The notes beneath the pieces were generated by a model that saw only the letters and a list, made by a program, of their open reading frames with translations, did no database searches and was not told the DNA's origin. This document shows, in pieces, positions 54,848 to 63,818 of a stretch of DNA of 64,000 nucleotides. Numbering within the stretch: position 1 is the first letter of the stretch; each line of letters begins with the position of its first letter. The translations under genes and the position numbers were made by a program. The DNA lies in the NCBI RefSeq assembly GCF_010119235.1, contig NZ_JAAATZ010000001.1, positions 3,130,501 through 3,194,500 on the forward strand. The letters run 5' to 3'. The stretch is from Flavobacterium phycosphaerae. GTDB lineage: Bacteria > Bacteroidota > Bacteroidia > Flavobacteriales > Flavobacteriaceae.

Positions 54848-56044
54848 TTGAAACAAGATTTCCTAAAATACCAAGCGCAAACCTCTCCTTATCCTCTGGG
54901 TATGGAAGTATCGCATGCCATTGGTTCCTATATATACGATGCCAATAACAAAAAATATCTTGATTTTGTAGCAGGCGTTTCTGCTTGTAGCTTGGGGCAC
55001 CAACATCCGAAAGTTAACCAAGCCATCAAAAACCAATTAGACAAATACTCTCATGTTATGGTGTATGGTGAATATGCTCAGCATCCGGCAGTGGCGTATT
55101 GTAAAGTATTAGTCGAAAATCTACATCCAAATTTAAATAAAGTGTATTTAGTCAACTCAGGTACCGAAGCTACAGAGGGAGCTTTAAAACTGGTACGTCG
55201 TGTTACCGGCAGAAGTCAATTGATTTCGTGTCATAACGCCTATCATGGTAATACTATGGGCTCCATGAGTGTCATGGGATTTGAAGAGCGCAAGCAAATC
55301 TTCAGACCGCTGATTCCTGATGTGGATTTTATCACGTTCAATAACGAAGATGATATTCAAAAAATAACTACCCGAACCGCCGGAATCATTCTCGAAAGTA
55401 TTCAAGGAGGTGCCGGATTTATTGAACCTAATAATGATTTCTTGGCCAAAGTCAAAAAACGTTGCGAAGAAGTGGGCGCCTTAATGATAATAGACGAAAT
55501 ACAACCGGGCTTTGGACGCACCGGAAAATTATTCGGGTACGAAAACTATAATGTGGTTCCCGACGTAGTTATTATAGGAAAAGGAATGGCTGGTGGTATG
55601 CCGGTTGGTGGTTTTATTGCCAACGAAAAACACATGGATTTGTTAAGTCACGATCCTAAACTGGGACACATTACCACTTTTGGCGGACATCCTGTCATAG
55701 CGGCAGCATGCCTGGCTACCTTGGAAGAAATTATAGAAAAAGACTATACTTTACAATCTTTAGCAAAAGAAAAACTGTTTCGAGAGCTTTTGGTACATCC
55801 TTTGATAGAAGAGATTCGTGGAAAAGGATTAATGCTGGCGGCTATGACGACAGATCCTGAGATTACCAATAAAGTAATCTTCAAATGCCAAGATAAAGGA
55901 TTAATTTTATTCTGGCTTTTATTCGAAGGTTGCGCCATCAGAATTACTCCCCCGTTAACCGTATCTGAAGATGAAATCAGAGAAGGTTGTGCCATCATCA
56001 TCGAAGCGATGAATGAAATCATGGAAGAATCATTAGGGAAATAA
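54848..56044 (+). CDS. class III aminotransferase (ArgD-like)
   Basis: PLP-dependent aminotransferase class III of 398 residues. SGTEATEGALKLVRR near 100 is the cofactor-phosphate loop, DEIQPGFGRTGK near 220 is the Asp region, and IIGKGMAGGMPVGGF near 245 holds the PLP Lys. N-terminal KYLDFVAGVSACSLGH is typical of the family. Aspartate aminotransferase-family, acetylornithine or 4-aminobutyrate activity cannot be distinguished. It starts at TTG, 12 bases after the four-CXXC gene. Confidence 0.9.
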   Translation: MKQDFLKYQAQTSPYPLGMEVSHAIGSYIYDANNKKYLDFVAGVSACSLGHQHPKVNQAIKNQLDKYSHVMVYGEYAQHPAVAYCKVLVENLHPNLNKVYLVNSGTEATEGALKLVRRVTGRSQLISCHNAYHGNTMGSMSVMGFEERKQIFRPLIPDVDFITFNNEDDIQKITTRTAGIILESIQGGAGFIEPNNDFLAKVKKRCEEVGALMIIDEIQPGFGRTGKLFGYENYNVVPDVVIIGKGMAGGMPVGGFIANEKHMDLLSHDPKLGHITTFGGHPVIAAACLATLEEIIEKDYTLQSLAKEKLFRELLVHPLIEEIRGKGLMLAAMTTDPEITNKVIFKCQDKGLILFWLLFEGCAIRITPPLTVSEDEIREGCAIIIEAMNEIMEESLGK

Positions 56045-56190
56045 CAAGCCCACTTGTTGTATACTAAAGACTTACCCTTTTTTCCTAAATCAAAAATGTT
56101 AATTAAATTGTTTACAACAATAATTGCATTTCACAAAAAAAGCACAGCGTTTCCCTAATTTTATTAAGGATAATTTTAAACCCTACTGTT

Positions 56191-57591
56191 ATGCACCTGG
56201 ATCACGACGAAGAAGATTACAACTTATCCTTATCGAAATTTGAATCAATGTTGAAAACCAACAAAGTATTCTTTTTCGACTCTGAGGAATTCGAGGAAAT
56301 CATTCTACATTACCTCGACATGGGCAAAGCAACTTTAGCCAAAAAAGCGTTAAAGTTAGGATTGGAACAACACCCAAAATCTACCGGATTAAAACTAGTT
56401 CAAGTAGAAATGTTGGTGTATGATGACAAACTGGATCAGGCGGAAAAATTACTCAACGAATTATATGCCATCGAACCTACCAACGAAGAAATTTTTATCC
56501 AAAAAGCCAATATTTATTCTAAAAGAGACCAACACGATAAAGCTGTGGAGTTTCTGCAAACTGCATTATTGTATACCGAAGACCATGCTGATGTATACAA
56601 CTTAATGGGAATGGAATATCTTTTTATGGACAATCTGGAATTGGCCAAAGACAGTTTTATCAAATGTCTGGAAGAAGATATTGAAGACCAATCCGCTTTA
56701 TACAATGTAGTGTATTGTTTCGAGTTTTTAGACCAAAATCTGGAAGCCATCGAATACCTTAAAAAATACATCGACAAGAATCCATACAGCGAAATTGCCT
56801 GGCACCAATCGGGCAGATTGTATTATGGCATCAAAGAATACGAACTCGCTGCAACTTCCTTTGAATTGGCCTCTTATATAGATGAAGAATTCATTGGGGC
56901 TTATATGGAAAGAGGGAAAGCCTTGGAGCGTTTAAAAAGATACGAAGAAGCCATCGAAAGCTACAATCGTACTATTGAATTGGATGACCCAACTTCATAT
57001 GCCTTACTTCGCATCGGAAAATGTTATGAAAAACTGGGCAATAAAGTAGAAGCCTTAAAATACTTTAACAAAACTGTACACGAAGATCCGCTTTTAGACA
57101 AAGGATGGATTGCCATCACCGATTATTATGTCCGTCAAAAAAACTACCAAAAAGCACTTTACTATGTAAATAAAGCATTGGCTATTGACGACCAAAATCG
57201 TTTGTATTGGAAACGCTATGCTACTATCAACAAAGCTATGAACTTGCTTGAAGAAGCCGAGTTTGGCTATAGAAAAGCGGTTGAGTTTGGCGATTATCAA
57301 TTAGACACTTGGTTGTTTTGGGTGGATAGTATGAAACATTTAGGCGAATTCAATAATGCTATTTTAACTTTAATGCAGGCTGCTGAATACTTCCCTGAAG
57401 AATTTGAAGTAGAATACCGTTTAGCCGGCTTTCACTTGTTGTTGAATGAAGAAGAAAAAGGACTCTTTCATTTGAGTAACGGTTTGCGTTTGAATTTCAA
57501 GCACCACACCATTATAAAAGAATTGTTTCCTCAAGCTTGGGATAAAAAAACTGTACAAGATTATATCACAAAACACCAAAAACCGGAATAA
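56191..57591 (+). CDS. tetratricopeptide repeat protein
   Basis: The 466 residues are mostly TPR helices: DMGKATLAKKALKLGLEQHPKS, then many 34-residue repeats such as SALYNVVYCFEFLDQNLEAIEYLKKYIDKNP, through to the C-terminus. No signal peptide or membrane segment is evident. It is a scaffold-type protein; partners are unknown. aroE begins directly after its stop, so the two are co-transcribed. Confidence 0.87.
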   Translation: MHLDHDEEDYNLSLSKFESMLKTNKVFFFDSEEFEEIILHYLDMGKATLAKKALKLGLEQHPKSTGLKLVQVEMLVYDDKLDQAEKLLNELYAIEPTNEEIFIQKANIYSKRDQHDKAVEFLQTALLYTEDHADVYNLMGMEYLFMDNLELAKDSFIKCLEEDIEDQSALYNVVYCFEFLDQNLEAIEYLKKYIDKNPYSEIAWHQSGRLYYGIKEYELAATSFELASYIDEEFIGAYMERGKALERLKRYEEAIESYNRTIELDDPTSYALLRIGKCYEKLGNKVEALKYFNKTVHEDPLLDKGWIAITDYYVRQKNYQKALYYVNKALAIDDQNRLYWKRYATINKAMNLLEEAEFGYRKAVEFGDYQLDTWLFWVDSMKHLGEFNNAILTLMQAAEYFPEEFEVEYRLAGFHLLLNEEEKGLFHLSNGLRLNFKHHTIIKELFPQAWDKKTVQDYITKHQKPE

Positions 57592-58332
57592 ATGTCGAGA
57601 AGACAATATGGTCTAATCGGAAAAAATATTTCCTATTCTTTTTCGAAAAAGTATTTCACTGAAAAATTTGCTTTAGGCAATCTGGTTGATTGTACTTATG
57701 AAAATTTTGATTTGCAATCCATCGAAGAATTCCCCGCTGTCATTGCCAATAATCCCGATTTAAAAGGGCTGAACGTCACTATTCCTTATAAAGAAGTTAT
57801 CATTCCTTATTTGTCGAAACTATCTAAGAATGCAGCTCAAATTGGTGCCGTCAATGTCATTCGGTTTACTAAAAAAGGAAAACTCAAAGGCTACAACTCC
57901 GATTATTACGGTTTTATGAAATCCTTAGCCCCTTTAATCAAACCGCATCACAAAAAAGCTTTAATTTTAGGAACCGGTGGTGCCGCTAAAGCCGTCGCAT
58001 TTGCTCTGGATAAACTTGGGATTCTCTATACTTTTGTTTCGCGCGAAGTCAAAGAAAGCGGGATTGATTATGATCGTATCAATGCTACAACTTTCGATAA
58101 TTATCACATTATTATCAACTGTACGCCTTTGGGCACCAGTCCAAATACTAAAGAGTTCCCTCCTATTCCGTATAACTTTTTCACCGAAAAACACATTGCC
58201 TTTGATTTAATATACAACCCCGAGGAAACACAATTTTTGAAAAAAGCCAAAAAGAAAGGCGCCATTACCAAAAACGGTTATGAAATGTTAGTCCTTCAAG
58301 CCGAGAAAGCTTGGAAAATTTGGAATAAATAA
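57592..58332 (+). CDS. aroE: shikimate dehydrogenase
   Basis: Reduces 3-dehydroshikimate to shikimate with NADPH in aromatic amino acid synthesis. The 246 residues have the shikimate-binding KNISYSFSKKYF and NVTIPYKE motif (catalytic Lys), NSDYYGF with Asp, the Rossmann LGTGGAAKAV and the C-terminal LIYNPEETQFL and NGYEMLVLQAEKAW. The start follows the TPR gene stop without gap; rlmH follows 8 bases later. Confidence 0.95.
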   Translation: MSRRQYGLIGKNISYSFSKKYFTEKFALGNLVDCTYENFDLQSIEEFPAVIANNPDLKGLNVTIPYKEVIIPYLSKLSKNAAQIGAVNVIRFTKKGKLKGYNSDYYGFMKSLAPLIKPHHKKALILGTGGAAKAVAFALDKLGILYTFVSREVKESGIDYDRINATTFDNYHIIINCTPLGTSPNTKEFPPIPYNFFTEKHIAFDLIYNPEETQFLKKAKKKGAITKNGYEMLVLQAEKAWKIWNK

Positions 58333-58340
58333 TTAGTTGC

Positions 58341-58814
58341 ATGAACATCAAACTACTTGCTATTGGTAAAACAGACAACAAAGCATTACAAACTTTGATT
58401 GACGATTACACGAAAAGATTGTCTTTTTACATCAAATTTGATTTGGAAGTTATTCCGGATATCAAAAACGTAAAAAATCTTTCAGAAGCGCAACAAAAGG
58501 AAAAAGAAGGCGAACTGATTTTGGCCAAACTCACACCAACCGATCAATTAATTTTACTGGATGAAAACGGAAGCACCTACTCCAGCGTTGGCTTTTCGGA
58601 TTATTTGCAAAAGAAAATGAATTCGGGAGCAAAAACTTTAGTCTTTGTTATTGGCGGTCCGTATGGCTTTAGTGAAGAAGTTTACAAAAAAGCACTAGGC
58701 AAAATTTCGCTGTCGCTGATGACCTTTTCCCATCAAATGGTGCGTTTGTTTTTTATAGAACAGTTGTATCGCGGGTTCACTATTTTAAGAAACGAACCTT
58801 ATCATCATCAGTAA
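58341..58814 (+). CDS. rlmH: 23S rRNA (pseudouridine1915-N3)-methyltransferase RlmH
   Basis: SPOUT-class methyltransferase acting on pseudouridine 1915 in the 70S ribosome. The 157 residues are normal length. Typical features are NIKLLAIGKTDNKAL at the start, FVIGGPYGFSEEVY and MTFSHQMVRLFFIEQLYRGF at the knot, ending RNEPYHH. It lies 8 bases after aroE and converges with a lipoprotein gene. Confidence 0.96.
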   Translation: MNIKLLAIGKTDNKALQTLIDDYTKRLSFYIKFDLEVIPDIKNVKNLSEAQQKEKEGELILAKLTPTDQLILLDENGSTYSSVGFSDYLQKKMNSGAKTLVFVIGGPYGFSEEVYKKALGKISLSLMTFSHQMVRLFFIEQLYRGFTILRNEPYHHQ

Positions 58815-58890
58815 AGTCGGAAATACACTTTACATGCTTAGTAGATGTATTCTTTGTTATGATTAATGGCTATTCCTTTTTTGGTAATTA

Positions 58891-59472
58891 CTATTTTTTC
58901 AAGAACAATTTATCTTGTATGTATTTCCCGAAAGACAGCTTTTTACTGAAACAAAAAATAATAGTTTTAGGCACATCTTTTAAAGAATCATTTAAGAATA
59001 CTGTTAATTGCTCTTTTGAGAAAACCTCATCCTTGTAACGCACCAAATTATTTTCATCGAAAGTGATTACAGCTAAGTTATTATCCGGCTTTTCAAACTT
59101 ATATCTTAGTTGGGTAAACGGCAAAAAAGCCATGGTTTTCTTGGTTGTATCGGTATACGTGAAATAATTCTCTGAAGTTTCACTTTTGTGCATACTGGTT
59201 TCTTTCTTGTTTTGAAGCTTCTTGATTTCAGGAATAACCAAACGCAAGGGCAATCGTTTATCAATATTGAACAACCAATTTGTTGAACTGATGGAATTTT
59301 TTCGATTCACTTCAATTAAGGTGTCTTTTTCTTCAGTTTTGTAAAAGAAATAAATCGGCGAATGATCTTGCACATCTGCCACTACTGTTTCGCCCGCCAT
59401 GGGTAACAATACTTCTTTATTTTGACAGGAAAGCAATAAAAAACCGATTCCTGTTATAACTATTTTTTTCAT
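58891..59472 (-). CDS. lipoprotein of unknown function next to folP
   Basis: The 193 residues have an N-terminal lipoprotein signal (MKKIVITGIGFLLLSC). I recognise no family; the mature part has a few aromatic strands and a C-terminal FCFSKKLSFGKYIQDKLFLKK segment. The ATG at 59470-59472 is chosen over the upstream frame start; it overlaps the folP stop by 4 bases (ATGA), so the two are translationally coupled and the protein may serve the same unit. Confidence 0.7.
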   Translation of the reverse strand: MKKIVITGIGFLLLSCQNKEVLLPMAGETVVADVQDHSPIYFFYKTEEKDTLIEVNRKNSISSTNWLFNIDKRLPLRLVIPEIKKLQNKKETSMHKSETSENYFTYTDTTKKTMAFLPFTQLRYKFEKPDNNLAVITFDENNLVRYKDEVFSKEQLTVFLNDSLKDVPKTIIFCFSKKLSFGKYIQDKLFLKK

Positions 59473-60287
59473 AATTGGGACACTAATTTTATACATTCAA
59501 CCGCTTCTTTTACATCGTGTACTCTCAAAATACCGGCTCCTTTTTGCAAAGCAATCGTATTCAAAACAGAGGTACCATTCAAGGCAAATGCAGCAGAAGT
59601 ATCTAAGGTTTTATAAATCATAGATTTTCGGGAAACACCAACGAGTAATGGTAATTCCAACATTTGAAACAATTCTAAATTATTCAACACCTCGAAATTT
59701 TGTTCCAACGTTTTAGCAAAACCAAATCCGGGATCGAGAAGCAAATCGTTAATTCCGAAACTTCTGGCTTGTGCTATTTTTTCAGAAAAATAGAACAACA
59801 TTTCTTTAGCGATATTATCATACTGTGCCAAACTTTGCATAGTTTGCGGAGTCCCTTTCATATGCATCATGACATAAGGTACTTGCAGTTCGGCAACCGT
59901 TTTCATCATATTCTCATCTAAACTACCGGCAGCAATATCATTGATAATACAAGCACCGTTTTCAACAGCCGCTCTGGCCACATTGGCTCGAAAAGTATCA
60001 ACAGAAATCAGGGCTTCCGGAAACCGCTTTAACACCAATTTGAGTATTGGAAGCAAACGTGTAATTTCTTCTTCCTCTGAAACAAACTCGGCACTGGGCT
60101 TGCTGGAATAAGCTCCTATATCAATGAAAGCAGCCCCTTCGGTCAGCATTTTTTCTACTTGCAAAAGCAGGCTGGTTTCGTCAGCATATTTCCCGCCATC
60201 ATAGAACGAATTGGGCGTAACATTGAGTATTCCCATGACTTTGGGAACAGACAAATCAATTAAGTTTCCGTGACAGTTAATGGTCAT
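59469..60287 (-). CDS. folP: dihydropteroate synthase
   Basis: Joins p-aminobenzoate to the pterin in folate synthesis; sulfonamide target. The 272 residues have VMGILNVTPNSFYDGG near 18, IDIGAYSSKPSA near 56, INDIAAG near 115, DPGFGFAKTLEQN near 200 and the final IRVHDVKEAVE. It is the first gene of the minus-strand folP-lipoprotein pair. The plus-strand DUF1599 gene diverges from it; this neighbourhood, I recall, is common in Bacteroidetes. Confidence 0.95.
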   Translation of the reverse strand: MTINCHGNLIDLSVPKVMGILNVTPNSFYDGGKYADETSLLLQVEKMLTEGAAFIDIGAYSSKPSAEFVSEEEEITRLLPILKLVLKRFPEALISVDTFRANVARAAVENGACIINDIAAGSLDENMMKTVAELQVPYVMMHMKGTPQTMQSLAQYDNIAKEMLFYFSEKIAQARSFGINDLLLDPGFGFAKTLEQNFEVLNNLELFQMLELPLLVGVSRKSMIYKTLDTSAAFALNGTSVLNTIALQKGAGILRVHDVKEAVECIKLVSQL

Positions 60288-60320
60288 TTGTAATTTAAGT
60301 TAGTTATAAGATTTAGTCCT

Positions 60321-60350
60321 TTGTACTTCAATCTTTATTCTTTACTTTTG
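60321..60350 (+). promoter_or_regulatory. promoter of the DUF1599 / BT_3928 operon
   Basis: TTG (60321-60323, part of TTTG) and TACTTTTG (60343-60350) are separated by 19 bases, a good fit to the consensus. The start codon at 60379 is about 28 bases downstream. Confidence 0.7.
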
Positions 60351-60378
60351 GAAAAATTTGATACAAAGATACACTGAA

Positions 60379-60924
60379 ATGAGTAATACTTCTCAGGAAT
60401 ATGATAAGGTTATCGCTATTTGCCGACAACTTTTTAGTAATAAAATGAAAGATTATGGAAGCGCATGGAGAATCTTAAGATTACCATCGCTAACCGACCA
60501 AATATTTATCAAAGCACAACGTATCCGAAGTTTACAGCAAAATGAAACCCGCAAAGTAGATGAAGATGAAACAGGCGAATTTATCGGAATCATAAACTAT
60601 TGCATTATGGCTTTAATTCAACTGGATTTGGGCGTTGTAGAGCAACCTGATTTAGAGGTGGCAAAAGCAGTCGAGTTGTATGATGCCAAAGTGGCCTTAA
60701 CCAAATCGTTAATGGAAGATAAAAATCATGACTACGGTGAAGCTTGGCGCGAAATGCGTGTGAGTTCGTTAACCGATTTGATTTTACAAAAACTACTTCG
60801 CGTTAAACAAATTGAAAACAATCAAGGAAAAACATTGGTTTCGGAAGGAATTGATGCCAACTACCAAGACATGATTAATTACTCCGTTTTTGCATTGATT
60901 TTGATGCAATTTGGGCAAAAATAA
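60379..60924 (+). CDS. DUF1599 protein with two internal repeats
   Basis: The 181-residue DUF1599 protein; the ATG at 60379 (MSNTSQEYDK) gives the typical N-terminus, while the open frame begins seven codons earlier at TTG. The family core occurs twice: KDYGSAWRILRLPSLTDQI near 30 and HDYGEAWREMRVSSLTDLI near 122, each followed by a helix ending in a NYCIMALIQLDLG-like or NYSVFALILMQFG-like segment. The function is unknown. It precedes the BT_3928-like gene by 9 bases. Confidence 0.87.
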   Translation: MSNTSQEYDKVIAICRQLFSNKMKDYGSAWRILRLPSLTDQIFIKAQRIRSLQQNETRKVDEDETGEFIGIINYCIMALIQLDLGVVEQPDLEVAKAVELYDAKVALTKSLMEDKNHDYGEAWREMRVSSLTDLILQKLLRVKQIENNQGKTLVSEGIDANYQDMINYSVFALILMQFGQK

Positions 60925-60933
60925 TTTCATACT

Positions 60934-62031
60934 ATGAGTTTATCAAAAAATAATACCGCCTGGGGAATACGAATCATCATTTCGTTCCTGTTCTTATTAT
61001 CGGCTGTAGCCAAATTGTACCCATCACCTTATTTTGCCATTTCGACCTTTGAAGTGAAGCAATTGTACCCTATGGGATTTTCGGAAGGTTTTGCTCCTTA
61101 TTTCTCCCGAATATTAATTGGAATTGAATTTGCCTTAGGCTTTTTGATTTTACAAAAGAACTTTTTGCGAAGCATTATCATTCCGGCAACTATATTATTA
61201 TTAGCAGTATTTACAACTCATTTAACCATCGTGACCATACAGGACGGCGGTAATTCTGGAAACTGTGGTTGTTTTGGAAGTTTGTTGCCTATGACGCCAA
61301 TTGAAGCCATTATCAAGAATGTGGTGGCTATTATTTTGTTGATTTGGTTGTTTATTATTATGCCAAAATCAAGCGAAAAGAAAGACAACTTTTGGATACT
61401 AAGCACGGTAACATTGGCTTCTATCTTAGCGTTATTTATGCTGGCCCCTATTCAACCTATGGAGAGCCAATTTTCGGTTTCTACACCTGAAGAAACAACA
61501 ACTATTGATACAACGGCGGTTGACACTACAAAAACAGCACCGGAAAGAATCGTTACCATCAATGATACATTGAAAAAAGGAGATGATGTAATGGCTAAAA
61601 TAAAAGCAGTAATCGACGAACCTGAAAAACACAAATCAGGTTATGCACAATATTTTTCAAATATTGATAAGGGAAGAAAAACACTTTGTTTCTTTGTGCC
61701 GGGTTGTGACCATTGTCGTGAAGCCGCAAAAGAACTTACCGAAATGCGAAAAACCATTAAAAACTTCCCGGAAGTTTCAATCGTTTTCATGAACGAGGAA
61801 GCTGATTTAATTCCGGAGTTTTTCAAATTTGCCGGTGCTGAGTATCCATACAAAATCATTGAAATCATTCCGTTTTGGAAAGTCTTAGGTTCCGGAAAAG
61901 ACACTCCTGGTGTAAAATATTTATGGAACGGTAACGAATACAAATACTATTGGGGCATCACCGATAACAAATTTGACCCGGTAGATTATCAGAAATTAAT
62001 TCAAAAACCTTATTCAGAATTAAAAAAATAG
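60934..62031 (+). CDS. BT_3928-type membrane protein with DoxX-like part and thioredoxin-like tail
   Basis: The 365 residues have four hydrophobic helices (about 10-165) of DoxX/MauE type, with SGNCGCFGSLLP near 108 carrying a CXC. A Thr-rich linker (about 185-205) leads to a C-terminal thioredoxin-like domain with the CXXC motif VPGCDHCREAAKEL near 252. It may accept or deliver disulfide reducing power across the membrane. The gene order with DUF1599 and tpiA is typical of the group. Confidence 0.85.
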   Translation: MSLSKNNTAWGIRIIISFLFLLSAVAKLYPSPYFAISTFEVKQLYPMGFSEGFAPYFSRILIGIEFALGFLILQKNFLRSIIIPATILLLAVFTTHLTIVTIQDGGNSGNCGCFGSLLPMTPIEAIIKNVVAIILLIWLFIIMPKSSEKKDNFWILSTVTLASILALFMLAPIQPMESQFSVSTPEETTTIDTTAVDTTKTAPERIVTINDTLKKGDDVMAKIKAVIDEPEKHKSGYAQYFSNIDKGRKTLCFFVPGCDHCREAAKELTEMRKTIKNFPEVSIVFMNEEADLIPEFFKFAGAEYPYKIIEIIPFWKVLGSGKDTPGVKYLWNGNEYKYYWGITDNKFDPVDYQKLIQKPYSELKK

Positions 62032-62080
62032 TTCTAATTTGCTTATCATTTTGTAATTTTAACCAGTAAAAGCAGCACTT

Positions 62081-62398
62081 ATGATTAAGTATATAATGTC
62101 ACGAAAACTGAATGAAAGAGGACTAATCGGCATTGGCTTGTGCATCCTTGTATTCATTCTTGGTGAACTCGTTTTGAGTCGCATCTCCACTATGGAAAAT
62201 CCGCCATTAGGCAATACTATCTACATACTTATAGGAAGTGCTTTTAGGTTTATTTCTGTATTAGGAGTAGTAGTCATTCTCAAATACCTCTACGATTCAA
62301 AAAAGAAAAAAGAAAGACGCGAACGTAAAAGAAAAGGTCACAAATTGTATTATCTGAAAGACAGTAAAACAAAACAAAAACAAGATTCCGATTTATAA
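62081..62398 (+). CDS. small membrane protein of unknown function
   Basis: The 105 residues have two transmembrane segments (about 13-32 and 46-68) and a Lys/Arg-rich C-terminal tail (KKKKERRERKRKG). No named family recognised. It lies in the run between the BT_3928 gene and the thioredoxin gene, on the same strand. Confidence 0.65.
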   Translation: MIKYIMSRKLNERGLIGIGLCILVFILGELVLSRISTMENPPLGNTIYILIGSAFRFISVLGVVVILKYLYDSKKKKERRERKRKGHKLYYLKDSKTKQKQDSDL

Positions 62399-62422
62399 AA
62401 TCCCATAAAACGCCCCAATAAA

Positions 62423-62920
62423 ATGAAAAAAATAACGCTAGTCTTTGCTGTAATTATGATAGCCTTTGCCTTTTCAGCAATACAAAAAGAGTCTTTTTCT
62501 AAAAAAACATTAGCAAAAAAAGTAATCACTCCCGAAAATAAGGAAATTTCATTTAAGGAAATTTTAAAAAAGCATAACGGTAAAGTGACCGTTATCGAAA
62601 TTTGGGCTTCTTGGTGTGGTGATTGTGTAAAAGCCATGCCAAAAGTCAAAGAAATGCAAGCCAATAACCCGAATGTGGATTATGTATTTATTTCGATGGA
62701 CAAAGCTTTTGATAAATGGCAAGCCGGAATAGAAAAGCACGAACTGAAAGGCGACCATTATTGGGTAACGGATGGTATGAAAGGAGAATTTGGCCAATCC
62801 ATTGATTTAGATTGGATTCCACGTTATATTATTCTTGACTCTAAAGGAAAAATTCAGATTTACCGCGCCATTGAAACCGATTTTGACAAAATAAACGAGA
62901 CCCTAAAAACACTACAATAA
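62423..62920 (+). CDS. TlpA-like thioredoxin family protein
   Basis: The 165 residues have an N-terminal hydrophobic signal or anchor (about 4-18) and a thioredoxin domain with the active site WASWCGDCVKAMP near 70. SIDLDWIPRYIILDSKG near 133 contains a cis-Pro region. It is probably an extracytoplasmic disulfide reductase, maybe working with the BT_3928-type protein. Its stop codon overlaps the tpiA start by one base (TAATG). Confidence 0.9.
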   Translation: MKKITLVFAVIMIAFAFSAIQKESFSKKTLAKKVITPENKEISFKEILKKHNGKVTVIEIWASWCGDCVKAMPKVKEMQANNPNVDYVFISMDKAFDKWQAGIEKHELKGDHYWVTDGMKGEFGQSIDLDWIPRYIILDSKGKIQIYRAIETDFDKINETLKTLQ

Positions 62921-63672
62921 TGAGACAAAAAATAGTTGCCGGTAATTGGAAAATGCATAAAAATGCCGAAGAAACCGAGGATTTATTAAATGAATTAATT
63001 GATAAATTACCTAATGATGTAGAAGCGCAAATCATTGTGGCGCCAACCTTTATCAACCTTGCATCAGCTGTAGATCATTTAGAATTTACCAATATTGGTG
63101 TTGCGGCTCAAAACATGCATCAAAACGAAAGCGGTGCCTATACCGGTGAAATCTCGGCGGATATGCTGAAAAGCATTGGTGTAAATTTGGTTATTCTTGG
63201 CCATTCGGAACGTCGTGCTTATTTTCATGAAACCGATGCTATTTTAGCTCAAAAAGTAACTACTGCCTTAAAACATAACATGACCGTGATTTTTTGTTTT
63301 GGTGAAGAATTGAAAGACCGACAAAACAAACAACATTTTAACATTGTTGAAAACCAATTGCGTGACGGTTTATTTCATCTTGACAATAGAGATTGGGAAC
63401 AAATTGTTTTGGCTTACGAACCCGTTTGGGCTATAGGAACAGGAGAAACTGCTTCACCGGAGCAAGCTCAAGAAATGCATGAGTTTATTAGAGAAACCAT
63501 CCGAAAAAGATTTGGTAGTGATGTAGCTGAAGATGTTTCTATTTTATACGGAGGTAGTGTAAAACCTGATAACGCCAAAGAAATTTTCTCAAAACCTGAT
63601 GTTGACGGAGGACTAATTGGAGGTGCTGCCTTAAAAGCAGATGATTTTGCCGCCATCGTGAATTCGATTTAA
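62920..63672 (+). CDS. tpiA: triosephosphate isomerase
   Basis: Interconverts dihydroxyacetone phosphate and glyceraldehyde-3-phosphate. The 250 residues have VAGNWKMHKN near 5-14 with the catalytic Lys, LGHSERRAYF near 95 with the catalytic His, AYEPVWAIGTGETAS near 166 with the catalytic Glu, and LYGGSVKPDNA near 208. The ATG overlaps the stop of the thioredoxin gene. It is the last gene of the visible unit; the next gene starts about 145 bases on. Confidence 0.97.
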   Translation: MRQKIVAGNWKMHKNAEETEDLLNELIDKLPNDVEAQIIVAPTFINLASAVDHLEFTNIGVAAQNMHQNESGAYTGEISADMLKSIGVNLVILGHSERRAYFHETDAILAQKVTTALKHNMTVIFCFGEELKDRQNKQHFNIVENQLRDGLFHLDNRDWEQIVLAYEPVWAIGTGETASPEQAQEMHEFIRETIRKRFGSDVAEDVSILYGGSVKPDNAKEIFSKPDVDGGLIGGAALKADDFAAIVNSI

Positions 63673-63818
63673 GAAAAAAAAGAATCTCATTAACCAGAAA
63701 TTTTCATTTTTGAAAGTTTTTTTTTATTTTTTAAATTTAAATATGTATTTCATCGATATTATTTGTATTTAATCGAAGTTAATTATAGTTTTATCACATA
63801 ATTAATGTCAAAAATCAA

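Noticed and set aside
63673..63818. tRNA or small RNA gene after tpiA
   Set aside because: The gap is almost pure A/T with no cloverleaf or GC-rich stems; nothing supports an RNA gene there.
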